From Bromus sterilis (taxonomy: Eukaryota; Streptophyta; Magnoliopsida; Poales; Poaceae), in NCBI GenBank assembly GCA_950022295.1, contig OX465599.1:279021501-279085500 (forward strand): 64,000 bases of DNA, read 5' to 3'. This document shows positions 22,251-35,300 of this stretch, piece after piece. Position numbers and translations under genes: made by a program. Within the stretch, counting starts at the first letter, position 1, and every line of letters starts with the position of its first letter. The notes under the pieces are model-generated. The model did no database searches. It saw only the letters and a program-made list of their open reading frames with translations, and was not told the DNA's origin.

Positions 22251-25200
22251 TGTGCTAGGATCAATTTTCACTTTGCATTCATGAAAGAAATCAAAGGAAA
22301 TTCAATTTCAAAAATCAAATGGGAGAAGGAACCCCCCCAGATGAATTAATTCGAAAGGCCAGATAAAAATCTTCTCCAAAAATTCATGTTAGATTTTTGA
22401 AAAGTCTTATAAATGAGTGTGATCACATATCAAGTGATGTGGGACCCACCCCATGCTCATATATTTTTCAAATATTCAAACAGTGCCTTGGATTTAATGA
22501 AAAACCCCTATTTGAATTAAGATTCAAATTATTTGAATTTTAAAAATGTTGAAACTTTATAAGTGGCTAGTCTATATTATTATGAGGCCATATAAAAGTT
22601 TTAAGCATTTAATAAAATGTTTAGCTATTTTATTTAGCTAAACAGAACAAATGTCAGAAGTGAAAACAGAAAGAAAAAGAAAAAGGGACTTACCTGCGAA
22701 AGAAGCCCAACTAGTCCCCCCAGCCGGCCCAGCCCACCTCCCCTCCCCCGTCGTCTTCCTCAGGCAGCCAGGCAGCTGCGTGCCCGGCATGCCGAGGCCG
22801 CCGCCGTGCCTGGCCACCTCCTGCTTCCCCGTGCCACATCTTCACGTCCGGACGCGTCCTGGAGCCGTCCTGATCCATTCCCCCCCTCCTCATCGTCTTC
22901 CCCTTCCTCCTGCGCCCGATTCCATCGCCGCCCGTAAGCATCCGTGGAGCACGCCGCCGTCTTCACGCGGCCACCGTCGACGAGAGGCCGCTACGCCATG
23001 TCCAACCGCTCCGCCGTCGTCTACAACCCCACCGTGCAGAAGGAATTGGAGCCAGACGCTCCCAAGAACTCGCTAGCTTCATCGTCTTCGTCTCCGGCCG
23101 CCGTGGATCGACCTCGAATTCCGGCAGCACCAGGACCTCCCCCAGCACGCCGTCTGCACCGTTGAGCTCAGGGTGAGCTTCTCACCGTTTTCCCCAACCT
23201 AGCACCTCCCCTTTCTTCCTCTTTGATGCTCCACCATGCGAGCAGAAGCTCGCCGCCGCCATGGACGACGGCGAGGAGGTTCCCGTGCCTCTCCGTTCCG
23301 TCCGAGTTGTCCATCGTGTTCCTAGACCTCCCAGGAGCACGACGCACTTGCGCCTGCATCTGGATTGGCTCTACAGCGACGACTACTTCAAGACCGTGGC
23401 TCTGCCGCCGCCTTCTCTCATCGCCGGCGTCCCTCCGGTGCCCCCCGATGACGCTGAAGTGCTCGAGGAGATGCGCACGACCAAGAGGAGTCTTCTAGTG
23501 GTTGTAGCACCTCATTTGAGCCACGGGAACGCCATCCCGTGCGGACGCTGCCGTGCTGGAAGGTCGCCGGCGTTTAGCCGCTGGCAGGCTACCGACGTGG
23601 CCATGGTTAGGGACTTAACCCACCTGGGTTAAGTGACCCTAAGTCACTGACCAGTGGGCCCAGTGGCTTAATTAAGCCACTGGATTAATTTAACCAGCCG
23701 GTTAATTAACCCCTGAGGCTGACACCCTGGACCCACTTGTCAGCCCCCCCCCCCTGACGTCATCCTGGCGCATTAAATCTATTAAATGAATTTCCAGAAA
23801 ATCAAATTGAATTAAAGAAATTCCAGAAAATACCCCAAACTTTGGAAATTCATAGAAAATTCATATCAACTCCAAATTGGACAAATAATATATGAAAAAT
23901 GATCAGGAGAAAATAAGCTATCCATAAATGCAACTTTCAACTATGTTTGAGTTGATTTTAAAATGGGACCAGTAGCATATGTCATTTGGTTTATTTGAAA
24001 TTAATTCAAATTCAAATCAAATGCTTTTGCAACTTGGACCATGGAATTATGCTATATTTCAACCACACATCAGAGGCATATCATACACATCTGAAGAAGG
24101 TTCAAAATGATCAAACAATGTCACATGCAACTTGGTTAAGTTTGAATTCAAATTGGAGTTTGAATTTGCAATTCAATTTGCAATATACTCCATTTAAATG
24201 GAATTGCTTCACACATCAAAGCATATACATCAAGTTTCAAACTTCCATCATGTGATTGTGCATTGTATTTACTTTGCTACCTTGTTTGTTGTTTGTCGAG
24301 TAGAGGTGGAACCGGAGCAGGAGGCTGCCCCCTTCGCTGAAGACCCCGAACCCGAACCTCGTCAGCAAGGCAAGCAAACCCCCATTGATCATGTCGATAA
24401 AATCCCACTTCCCTCTCATGTCTCGCTTATGCATTGTTTAGGATGATCACCATGATTCGTTTCTACCGCATAGATGAACCCATTCCTTTGCATGACCTAT
24501 CATTTTGTCACAGTAGTAAGCAAACCACAATCCTAGCAAATGTAGGAGTTGTTTGATATCATGTGGCCCCTGCAAATGTTATCGCTTATTGCATGCTTAG
24601 TATGATACCATGTTGTTACTGTGATGTGAGTCGGGATGGTAGTGATCATGATGATGATGGTAGAAAAGTGTTGGTGAATCTACCCAAATACAAGGTGAAC
24701 GATGAGAGGCTGTGTAGGAGTACACGGTGGGTTGTCTTGTTGAACACCGCCCTAAGTCCGAGTTCTTGTGTGGTGATCCAAGATGAAGAGTACAACCACA
24801 CATTGGGCTCACTGACCCCTCTCAGCTTACTAACTCATCCCTTTCGATGTCCAGATGTCGCAATAGTTTGGAGTTCTGGTAGGCTTGTGGCCTGGATGCT
24901 AAGTGAGAGAACGGCTCATCCGAGACCGGCTTATGCACACATGTTTGCGATGCGATTGTTCGATACTCCGTCTCGTGCACACTTTGTGGTATGATCGAGC
25001 CCGACCTAGACCCCGACTAAGTGATCGGGCTGGAGTAAGTCTATGTAAGAGTTTTGAGATAGTCGATAGTATGGTTGAGGCGACTTGTCTTTGAATATGG
25101 GAGTTCACCACCCATATCATTAGAATTGTGTGCGGACGATGAGGAACCATCTCAGTTGATGATCCGGCCTGGATGGGATGCCCCTCACGTACGATGCTTT

Positions 25201-25313
25201 CCGAGAACGTTCTGTGCTTGGCCTTGTCTGCTTAGACAAGTGGGTACGGTTCTCGGCTCTCCATATGACTATGTCTTAACTGTACTTGCATACGCTAACC
25301 CCGGGTCCCGACA
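22228..25313 (+). repeat. 3' LTR of A, with a 777-bp deletion
   Basis: It starts TGTTAGAACCC (one change from the 5' copy) and ends CCCGACA; 3086 bp against 3863. The missing part corresponds to about 15086-15862 of the 5' copy. At 24938 GCTTATGCACACATGTTTGCG joins sequence that in the 5' LTR is separated. The lost piece includes the palindrome triad. The rest is collinear. Confidence 0.9.
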
Positions 25314-25927
25314 ACAGCTCACGAGGTTTAAACCATGAAGAACAAAGAGGGGAGGAGAACATCACATAGCTACTGATCACGGACCCATGGTCCAAGGTAG
25401 ACTACTCACGGCACATCCGGGAAGCGTCCATGGTGGAGGAGAAGCTCCCGAAGGTCGATCCTCCCTCTGGCAGGGTTCCCGGAAGGGTCCTGACGGTGCT
25501 CCCGATCTTGGAAGCGCGGCGGCGGCGGAACAGAGGCGAGTTTGCGAAATAGGGTTCTGTCTTCGGAAGTTTCCCGTTGCAGAGAATAAATAGGCGAAGG
25601 GGGCCACCAGGGGTCCAGGCGCCCCCCCCTGGCGCGGCCAGGCCCCTGGCCGCGCCAGGTGGCCCCCCGGCCCTCCTTCAGGGCACTGGAAGCTTCGAGT
25701 GCGCTGATTTTTTATCTGATTTTTCCGGGATCTTTGGAGCACTTTTTATATGGGGGAAAACTGAAATAGAAAACAGCAGAAAATAGAAACTGGCACTGGG
25801 GTGCACTGAGTTAGTAGGTTAGTCCAAATATGATCAAAAGTTTATGAAAGTGTATCTAGATCATAGCAATATCACACAAAACATGCATGGAGCGAGAAGA
25901 AATTATCGATACGTTTGAGACGTATCA
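25314..25927 (-). mobile_element. 3' LTR of element X3, right part
   Basis: It continues the X3 LTR after A and ends GAGACGTATCA (25927). The sequence immediately right is ACATCCCCAAGCTT; on the minus strand this is AAGCTTGGGGATGT just before the TGATACG LTR start, a good polypurine tract. That identifies this as the 3' LTR of a minus-oriented element whose body lies to the right. A TATTTATT box on the minus strand lies at about 25585-25592. Confidence 0.85.
25629..25658. repeat. 12-bp-arm inverted repeat in the X3 LTR
   Basis: CTGGCGCGGCCA and TGGCCGCGCCAG are exact complements separated by six bases, giving a GC-rich hairpin upstream of the minus-strand TATA box. X2 has a related but degraded GC-rich block near 9390-9450. 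Confidence 0.85.
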
Positions 25928-27450
25928 ACATCCCCAAGCTTAATTCCTGCTCGTCCTCGAGTAGGTAAATGATAACAAGCATAATTTCTTTGGTGGCATG
26001 CTAGCAACCATATAAGGACTTTGAAAAGTAAAACAATCAAGGTATGTGATTCAATTCAGGTCATAACATGCAAGAGTCTATATTAGCATTGAAACAAGCA
26101 ACGAAAGAACATTAGGTGCAAGAGCTCTCGCTGTCCATGACTCGAATATCTCCAAATGGTGTTTGCGTGCAAGAAGGGGGATAGGGAATACGAGAAAAAA
26201 TATTTTTGTTGAGAACTCAATCTACTAAAGTTTCACACTTGGTTTTCTTTGGAATCTTATCTTGACTCATCCCAGGCCACTAGCCAGGTACAAGTCAATT
26301 TGATCCACTCCTTTTTGATATTTTGAGCACTCATGCAATGGATGAGCGTAAGCACGAGAGTAGACACTTAGGATGGAAAAGAGAGAATCTGGTGGAGGAG
26401 GAAGTTAAAAAGGTGAGAAAGGCTCACATCAATGAGGACAATCATAGGCGAGAAGGCCAAATGATAGATATGATGTGACGAGTAGGGATTTCCATGAAAC
26501 GGATGCACATATGAGCGGAAAAGCTCTCCAATGGAACTAGTGGGGGTGCATCTAACTTGCTCGCTCATGAAGACCTAGAGCTCTTTTGAGGAGGCTCATT
26601 CTTGGAATATGCAAGCCAAGTTCTATAGTGTGAAGGTCCCCACATAGCTATATGCATGAATGATCATCTCTATGGAGTACAAGGATAAGAGGGAGTACTA
26701 GTGTGGATCTTTCAAAAGGATAGTAGTGTTGCCCCTTTCTCTCTTTTTTTCCTTTTTCTATTTTTTTGTATTTTTTTGGTGGCCTCAATGTCTCTTTCTA
26801 TTTAACTCTCATTTCTCCTCTATGGGATCTTTTATTTTGTCCACTTTGGGATCTTTTCCTCACTTAAGGGCAACACTCTAATTTACAAGAGGGAATAGAA
26901 GATCTTTCACACTTTACAAGGTACTCAAATCATAAAGAAGATGATCATGATGTATGCAATGTATGCCGCTGCCAGTGTAGCAGGAACATGTATGAAATGA
27001 AGATCAAGTCATGAAGAGGTGGATGTTGCATGGCAATATATCTCGGAAAGGCTATCAAAATGCCTTGATAGGTAGGTATGGTGGCTGCTTTGAGGAAAGA
27101 TATAGGGAGGTTTATGATGACAGAGTGTATTATGCCAAGGGTTTGGAAGTACCGGTGAAGGTGGACGCCAACTCTCGGAGTGAGAAGGAGGCAATGCACG
27201 GCACGGGAGAGGCTAGAAAATATGAGGAGGTGGAAGTGTCAACTTTCAATACTTACATTAGTCCGAAGAACTCATGCACTTATTATCGGTAACTCTCAAT
27301 CTAATGAGGAGGTTCACAAAGAGACAAGTATCCCGAGGAGGAGTGTATGGGGGTTTGGTTATCCTTGCGCATCCTCGACTCATGGTACGTGAGTGTACTC
27401 TAATATTCGACCCTCAGAAGAGTAGTGATCCATCTAGTAGCTACAGTTCT
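25928..27450 (-). mobile_element. Internal 3' region of element X3 (non-coding part)
   Basis: The region starts with the polypurine tract (25928-25941, minus sense) and runs to the insertion point of copia element M at 27450. It contains T-rich runs (26740-26790) and short ORFs such as 27011-27292, without any recognisable retroelement domain. The gag-pol part would lie further right, beyond M and outside the window. I regard this as untranslated 3' internal sequence. Confidence 0.65.
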
Positions 27451-28148
27451 TGTAAGTGCATCTAGTGCCCCCTTTGAGGTTTTGGACTATTTGATGACAA
27501 AATGGTTAAGGGACTGATGTGTTTGTGAGTATACACAGGAGAACAGTCCCTGAAGAAGAGGTTAACCACCGTTGTCGACCCCCCAAAATGTTGAGGAACA
27601 TTGAATAAATCGAGGTGTTTCCTGAAGACTGGCGAGGCGCGAAATCCTGAGGAAACAGGATCCTGAAGCTGAAGAAGCAGTGCATGATCCTGAGGCAATT
27701 CGCTCTGAAGCCGAAGACTGAAGCGTAGTCTTCGTTAAGAATTTTAATACTTCTTGAGTCGTAGGAAAACACCGCACTGTTGGAGGGGTTGAGGAAAATG
27801 AGTTCTGTATTTGTAAGGAAGTGCTCAAATAGAAATCCTGAAGAAAACCCAGATAAATCTCCTGTCGTAGAAGTTCAATTCCTCGGGTGTCTGAGATGAT
27901 GTTCTTCAGTACACTGAGGAATTTTTCTTCGGTTGAGGAGTCAGGAAATTGCCAGTGCAGTTCGCCTGAAGAAAGAGAGAGTCCATTTCGACCGTGCCAC
28001 GTGTCGCGTGGTGAGGGCTGGTACCTGTCCAGCTAACGGTCCGAAGGGTGGGCATGATAGTAATTTCATGAATGGGCATTTATGTCCTTTCACCTGGGGT
28101 TGCTCCCCGGCTATAAATAGCCGCCCCAGCCCCATTTGTGGGTTGGCT
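27451..28148 (+). repeat. 5' LTR of M, first part
   Basis: It starts TGTAAGTGCATCTAGTGCC, a start typical of grass Sireviruses. It holds seven TGAGG pentamers and no CCTCA. A TATAAATA box lies at 28112-28119, 30 bp before the insertion point of B. The second part is at 40574-41277; together they give about 1.40 kb. Confidence 0.85.
28112..28119 (+). promoter_or_regulatory. TATA box of the M LTR
   Basis: GGCTATAAATAGCCGCC is a strong plant TATA context within the LTR. B inserted about 30 bp downstream, at or next to the expected transcription start, so the M promoter is now separated from its own transcript. Confidence 0.75.
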
Positions 28149-31100
28149 TGTGAGAACCCCAACTAGGTTAAGTGCTAGGGTTAGTTTGTGCCTTTGCATC
28201 ATGCAAAAATTTCAAATGAAATTCAAAAATAGGGAAGCAGAAAGCCCTGTGAAATTAATTCAAATGGCCAGATAAAAATCTTTTTCCAAAAATCATTTGA
28301 GTATTTGTAAAATTCCTATAAATGATGGTGATCATTTTAAAAGTGGTTTGGGTTCATTCCCCTACCCATGGAATATTCAAAAATTCAAAAGGTGTCCTGG
28401 AAATTAAATTTGACCACTATTTGAATTGAAATTCAAATTGATTGAATTTCAAAAATGCTCAAATTATACAAGTGACTTCCTATTGGTCACCTAGGATTTA
28501 TAAAAATGTTTGGGCATTTTACTAAAATTCCTAGCTATTTAATTCTAGGCAAAACAAATTAACAGAAAAAGAAAACAAGAAGAAAAGAAAAGGGGGAAAA
28601 ACCCCCTGGCTTCTGGCCCAACTGAAGCCCCCCTGGCCCAGCAGCAGCACAAGCCCACCTCCCCTCTCCTGTCGTCTAGCTCAAGCTGCTCGCTGGAGGC
28701 AGCAGAGCGCTCGACGACGCCACCTCGACGTCGGCCGCCTTCTAGGCCTCCCCTGCCTCTCCTCTCTTGCCACGTAGACGCCCACAAGGCTCCCCTTCCT
28801 TCCCCCTAGCCCGTGTTCATCTCCTCCTCTCTGCGTCGCCATTTCCAGGCGGTCCGAGTAGCTCGCTGGAGCATGCAGCCGCGCCACCGTGGCCACTCTC
28901 CTCCTCACGCCGCCAGAACTTGTCCAGGAGACTCGCAAACGCCAACTTCTTCCTCCAGCGCACGGAATCAAGCCTGCCTGCCCCGTGGATGACGTATTCG
29001 TCACCGCCTTCCCGCCGGCCGCCGAGATCTCCATCGCCGGAATTCGATAGCTACGGAGCTCCTCCGCCTTCGTCGACCCCTGCGTCTGCATCAGGGTGAG
29101 CTACACCGTCGAACGCCCCCTTCCTTGCTCTCTCTCGTGGCCGGGTTCGGGATTCCGGCGAGGCCAGTAGCCGTCCGCCGCTGCTCTCGTCGCCGACGTC
29201 GAAGTAGCCATCCCTGAGACCCCCAGCTTGTTCCAAGCAAAGCACGCAAGCAAGGGGATCCCTCTGGTGGTCTTCCCGTTCAATTTGAGGCACTGGAGCA
29301 CCGTCCAGCACCACTCCGGCGAGCCTCCAGTTGTCGGCGATGACACTCCGGCCATCCCCGATTAGTTTAACCCTAAACCACCCCTAATCCACCTCTGAGC
29401 CATGACAGGTGGGGCCCCCGGTCCTAATAACCCCTCTATTAAGTTAACAGAGAGGGGATTAACCCCCCCTGAGGCTGACACCCTGGACCCACTGGTCAGT
29501 CCCCCCCTGTGACATCACCCCCATGTCATGCTGATGCAATAAACCAATTTCCAGAGAATTAATTATATTCCAAAAAATCCAGAAATTGATTAAAACTTCA
29601 ATAAATCATAGAAAATTCATACTAACTCCAAATTAAACATATAATATATGAAAAATTATCAGAAAAATGCAAGGATTAAGAATATGCAATTTATTTTCAT
29701 TTTTGACCATTTTAAAATGGGGGAACAGAAGCAAATGTGTATATGACTTAATTTGAAATTGAATTTGGAATTTGAATTTGCATTTCAAATGCAATATACT
29801 TCAATTAAATTGAATATGCTACAAACCAGTACCTTTCACATCATGGACAACCTTATCATGTGTATGTGCATTTTTACTTTCGAAGTTGTCCCCCGTTGTT
29901 GATGATTGCCTCTGATGACAGACGTTCCGAGACGGTGATCACCCCCGAAGAAGAAGACCACCGTTAAGACCCGTGTATCGTCAGCAAGGCAAGCAAACCC
30001 CATTGATCATGTCTATAAAATCCTACTTCCCTCTCATTCTCGCTTATGCATGTTTAGGAGATCATCGAGACACGTTCTTTCGCATAGTTGAACCTATTCC
30101 GATGCATGACCTATCATTTTGCCACCGTATTAAGCAAACCACAATCCTAGCAGATTTAGGAGTTGAATGATGAGCATGTGGCCCCTGCAACTGTTACTGC
30201 TTATTGCTGCTTAGTGATACAATGAGGATGTTATGATTGTGAGTCGGGTTGGAATGAACACATTGGTGCTGATGATAACGTGTTGGTGAATCCACCCTAA
30301 AAAAAGGTGAACGATGAGAGGCTGTGTAGGAGTACACGGTGGGTTGTCTTGTTGAACACTGCCCTAGGCCCCGATTTCCTGTTTTGTGATCCAAGACAAA
30401 GAGTATGACCACATGTAGGGTTTTATGGGAGCCCCGTTTGGCCTCTTTACGTACCCGATCCGGTCCAGGAGTCACACTAGATTCGGGCTTTCCATTTGAC
30501 CTAACTATAGATATGTGGGTGGACCTGTGAGGCAGTCAAACCATATGTCAAAGGTGGCGTCTCGGTCCCTTACATTATCTGAGTCCGTTTCGTGGAACCG
30601 GCCGGACTCTCGAGCGGTGACAAACTCAGGTAGTCGACTCCTGGATTAGAGAAGGTGACGTGAGGGTAGTGCCTTGGTTTCATCCACGTCCGACACCCTC
30701 TTGAAGGGTAACAAGAACGAGACGATAAGTGATGACACGCGTGTGAAGATGTACACCCCTGCAGGGTTAATGAACTATTCGAATAGCCGTGTCCACGGTT
30801 ATGGACTACTTGGAGACCTCTACTTGATCATAGATAACTTGAATGGATACTTATAAAACTCGCAAGATAAGCGTGAGTGCTATGGCGTGCTTTCTCGTGG
30901 GGAAGTCGAGGAAGTATCCATAGTGGTGTATTGGTTGGAGACTTGGTAGTAGACTCGTGTACGCTTCTTACCTCAAGTCTGGTACTTGTAGTACAAGACT
31001 AGCCAAGTCAAAGCTGGCACTTCTGCATGTTGAACCCTCCTCCTTTACCTTGATACTTGAGCATGAGTAGTATAGATCTGATGTAAGTCTTGCTGAGTAC

Positions 31101-31907
31101 GACTTTGTACTCACGTTTGCTTATTCTATGTTTTAGATGAGAACCCGGACCCCGATGGAGTCACCTTCGTGAAGCTCGACGTTGACCTGGGTAGTATAGT
31201 CCCACACAGCAGTCTGGTCCCTCGTGGAAGGGCATGTATGTTTACAAGGCTTCTCTAAGCCATTTGTTAAACTTGTCTGTACTCAGACCTAATTTGCTTC
31301 CGTTGTATGATGTACTGTTGATCACAGACATGTGATCTTTGTATCCTATATGTGTAAGTCAATAAATAAGTAATTTGTAGAGTTATGTGATGATACCTGC
31401 TGTTCATACTAGGCATGTGTGCTACGTGTATGTTTATAACATGCATGTCTTAGTATGGGTTTTCGAGACCTTAGTTGTGATCTGGCTGGTGGTCTTTTAT
31501 ACACCGAGTGGCCCTTAGATGTGCGCAGCTTGGGGCATCGCGATGCGATTTCTCGTGACTCTGTCACGTGCACACTTTGATGTATGATCGAGCCCGCCCT
31601 AGACCCCAACTAAGTGATCGGGCTGGAGTAATTCTATGTAAGAGTTAGGATTAAATCGATAACATGGTTGAGGCGACTTGTCTATGAGTATGGGATTCAC
31701 CACCCATAAGCATCTAGACTTGTGAGCGGACAATGAGGACCCATCTCAGATGATCATCCGGACTGGATGGGATGCCCCTCACGTTCGATGCTTACCGAGA
31801 ACATTCTGTGCTTGGCCTTGTCTGCTTAGACAAGTGGGTACGGCTCTCGGCTCTCCATGTGATTGTATCATGACTGGAATTACATACGCTAACCCCGGGT
31901 CCCGACA
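28149..31907 (+). repeat. 5' LTR of B
   Basis: It starts TGTGAGAACCCC (the other copy TGTCAG) and ends CCCGACA; 3759 bp. A GC-rich block (about 28600-29380) carries the donor CAGGGTGAGC with GT at 29096. The palindrome triad is at 30757-30798 with CCGTGTCCACGG as third member. The terminal segment is shared with A and C. Confidence 0.92.
30757..30798 (+). promoter_or_regulatory. Palindrome triad in the 5' LTR of B
   Basis: CCCTGCAGGG (30757-30766), CTATTCGAATAG (30775-30786), CCGTGTCCACGG (30787-30798). The third member differs from A and C in both arms (CCGTG/CACGG against CCGCG/CGCGG), so complementarity is kept. The 3' LTR copy is at 39417-39458, where the third member pairs less perfectly. 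Confidence 0.8.
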
Positions 31908-31911
31908 GACT

Positions 31912-31926
31912 TGGTATCAGAGCAGG
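31912..31926 (+). other. Primer-binding site of B (Met-tRNA type)
   Basis: TGGTATCAGAGCAGG, four bases after the 5' LTR, identical to that of A. Confidence 0.92.
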
Positions 31927-32347
31927 ACTGTCTGTTGGATTCTATAGTTATATAGTTACTCTGGGTATAAGGGAACAACGTAAGGCTTCTTTTTCTCCTT
32001 ATCCTCATCGGTCTGAGTTCTGAGTCACCCTTATCTTTTCTACGGGATGATAGGACTAGGCTCATCTATGTCTGACTAGAACATCTCGTTGTTTGCCTCC
32101 TTGTAGCCGTAGGACAGTTGTGGTCGTCCAGACTCGTCGTTCTGTTGAGCTCCTTGAGGAAGTTCTGTCCAATCTCCTCGAGATTGTCTTGTTTTCCATC
32201 CCGGTGTAGCCGTATTGCTGCCGGAATTATTCCGAGTTTCTGTGGATCATTGCCTTCGCATTATAATCTTTTCCGTCTTCTTCATGTCCTTCTTGTCTTT
32301 GATTCCATCATACAACCTGTTCTGATTGTTGATTTTTATCACACAGG

Positions 32348-35300
32348 ATGTCAGGTGGAACTCGTAGTGCTATTCGTCGGAACCGAGACCGTGTTCGGAA
32401 TCGAAATGATGATGAACCTCTACCACCTCCTTCTGCAGAAGAAATCATGATGGAAGCTGAGAAGAATCAACGTGACCAAACACGCCTTCTGGAGCTCATC
32501 GAGCAGAATACCTCACGTCATTGCAATGTGGTTGTGAGCATTCAGGACTTCATCCTCCTCAAACCACCGGTATTCCGATGTTCTTCTGAGCCCCTTGAAG
32601 CTGATGATTGGCTCTGTTCCATCGAGCGTAAGCTTGACACTGCACATGTTGCTCCCGATGATCGAGTTATATTCGCGGCATACTTTCTGGAAGGTGCTGC
32701 TGCTGAATGGTGGGAGAACTATGTTGCGATGCAGCCTGATGGTCACCTAGTGACTTGGCAAGAGTTCTGTGTTGCCTTTCGAGGGTAACACCTTCTAGAT
32801 GAGTTAATGGAGCGCAAGAAGGAAGAGTTCTGCAATCTGACTCAAGGAGAGATGTCCATTCATGAGTATGTGAGAGAGTTCATTCGTCTTTCTCGTTATG
32901 CCCAAGATGAGATCACCACCGATGCCAGAAAGCAGGAAAGGTTCCGCAAGGGACTTAGCCCTATCCTTCGCCATGATCTCAACCTCGTTGAATTTGCCAC
33001 CTTTGAGGATTTAGTCAACAGATGCTTCAGAGCTGAGCATGGCAATGAAGTGTTCGAAGAGTCCCGCAAGCATGCTCTTGAGCTTGCTTCTTCTTCAAGT
33101 TCAGCCCCTCAGAAACGCCGAATTTGGATTCCAACCAGAGCCATACCTCAAAACTTTCTGCAGGGACCAACCTCCAATATATGCCATCCACCTCAACACA
33201 TTGTTCCTCCCAGGAATGATGGTGTGCAATCAAGTAATCCTGCTCCCAGCAATTCAGGCAGGATGTGTTTCACGTGTGGTCTGACAGGCCATTACTTCCG
33301 ACAGTGCCTTACAGTGTTGGTGGCACCACGTCGACCTAGTCATAAGCCTCCAAAGAAATCCACCACCAAAACCATCCCAGCAAAGCTTTCAGCCATAAGT
33401 AGTGGTTATGTGAACCAAATCTCAGTTGAGGAAACCACTGCTGCTTCTGACGTCATCCTTGGCACACTCCCAGTCAATCATATCCCCGCCTCCGTTCTTT
33501 TCGATCCAGGAGCTTCACATTCATTCATGTCGGAGAGTTATGCACTTCGTCATGAATTCCCTTTTGAAGAAATGTTTTCTCCAATGATCATTCAAACTCC
33601 TGGTTCAAAGTTGCAAACTAATAGAGTAAGCCATGGCAATCAAATTGCAATTGAGGATTTAGTATTCCTTGCTTCACTTATAGCCCTCAAGTCTTTGGAC
33701 ATTGATGTCATCCTAGGAATGGATTGGTTATCAAGGCAGAATGCTTTCCTTGATTGTAAAGCCAAATCAGTCAAACTCACCCATCCTTCAGGACAGATCA
33801 TTGACTACACATCACCCAGCTCTAGAATCCAGGTGCATACTTTGAATGTGCTTCCCCTTCCTGACCTTGAAGATATTCCGGTGGTTCGTGACTTCCCGGA
33901 TGTCTTTCCTGAAGAGCTGCCGGGAATGCCACCCGACAGGTGTGTAGAATTCATCGTGGATCTTATACCAGGCACAGCCCCAATTTCCAGACGCCCATAT
34001 AGAATGGCCCCACATGAGTTAGCTGAGCTAAAAACCCAACTTGATGCTTCGTTGGCAAAAGGCTTCATCCGCCCTAGCTCATCGCCATGGGGTTGCCCCG
34101 TTCTGTTCGTAACGAAGAAAGATGGAACAGAAAGGATGTCCGTAGACTATCGCCCGCTAAACCTAGCAACGATAAAGAACAAGTACCCACTGCCCAGGAT
34201 CAATGATCTTTATGATCAACTTGCTGGATCCTCTGTCTTCTCCAAGATGGATTTGAGATTAGGCTATCATCAAATCAAAATCCGAAATGAGGACATTCCC
34301 AAGACGGCTTTCACTACTCGATGTGGTCTTTACGAGTACACCGTCATGTCCTTCGGTTTAACCAATGCCCCCGCCACATTCTCGTGCTTAATGAATTCGA
34401 TCTTCATGGAGTACCTAGACAAATTTGTTGTGGTTTATCTTGATGACATTCTCATCTACTCGAAGAACGAAGAAGAGCACGCAGAACATCTTAGGATGGT
34501 ATTGATGAAACTTAGAGAGCACCGCGTTTATGCCAAGTTCTCCAAGTGTGAATTTTGGCTACCAGAAGTGACCTACTTAGGCCACGTGATTTCTGCAAAA
34601 GGTGTGGCAGTCAATCCCGAGAGAGTTCAGGCCGTCCTTGACTGGACTCCACCTGAATCGGTTAAGCAAGTCAGGAGTTTTCTCGGCCTAGCAAGCTATT
34701 GCCGCCGCTTTGTTGAGAACTTCTCCAAAGTTGCAAAGCCTCTTACTGAACTCCTCAAGAAAGATAAGAAATTCCAATGGACCCCCAAGTGCGAGGAAAG
34801 CTTTCAAGAGCTAAAAAGAAGGTTGAATTCTGCACCCCGTACTTGCGCCTCCAGACACCAAAAGGGATTTCGAGATCTATTGTGATGCTTCACGGCAAGG
34901 GTTAGGATGCATACTTATGCAAGATCGACATGTGGTAGCTTATGCTTCATGCCAGTTGCGGCCACATGAAGAGAACTATCCTACCCATGATCTTGAACTC
35001 GCTGCCGTAGTTCATGCCTTGAAGACTTGGCGACATTACCTCCTTTGTAATCGTTGTAAAATCTATTCTGATCACCAAAGCCTCAAATACATATTCACCC
35101 AGCCAGATCTTAATCTCAGGCAAAGACGCTAGATAGAGTTGATAAAAGATTATGACTTAGGAATTTCTTACACCCCAGGCAAGGCCAATGTCATGGCTGA
35201 TGCACTAAGTCGTAAGTCATATTGTAACAACCTCATGTTACAACAGTATCAACCACTTATTCATGAGGAATTTCGCAAGCTCAATCTTGAGATAGTTCCT

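Larger units (their letters stand above)
12369..25313 (+). mobile_element. Chromovirus A: complete Tekay/Del-like gypsy element
   Basis: The element is 12,945 bp, with LTRs at 12369-16231 and 22228-25313, a PBS, an extra ORF, a gag-pol frame and a PPT in that order. Flanks are gaagc (12364-12368) and acagc (25314-25318), an imperfect 5-bp duplication. A hand count over the first ~980 bp of the two LTRs gives roughly 19 differences (about 2%). By the usual grass rate of 1.3e-8 per site per year that would be under 1 million years; this is only an estimate. It is inserted in the LTR of X3. Confidence 0.93.

Noticed and set aside
27011..27292. A 93-residue plus-strand ORF in the X3 internal region
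   Set aside because: Opposite to the orientation of X3, no domain, and within a stretch with the character of untranslated internal sequence. Kept only as part of the X3 description.
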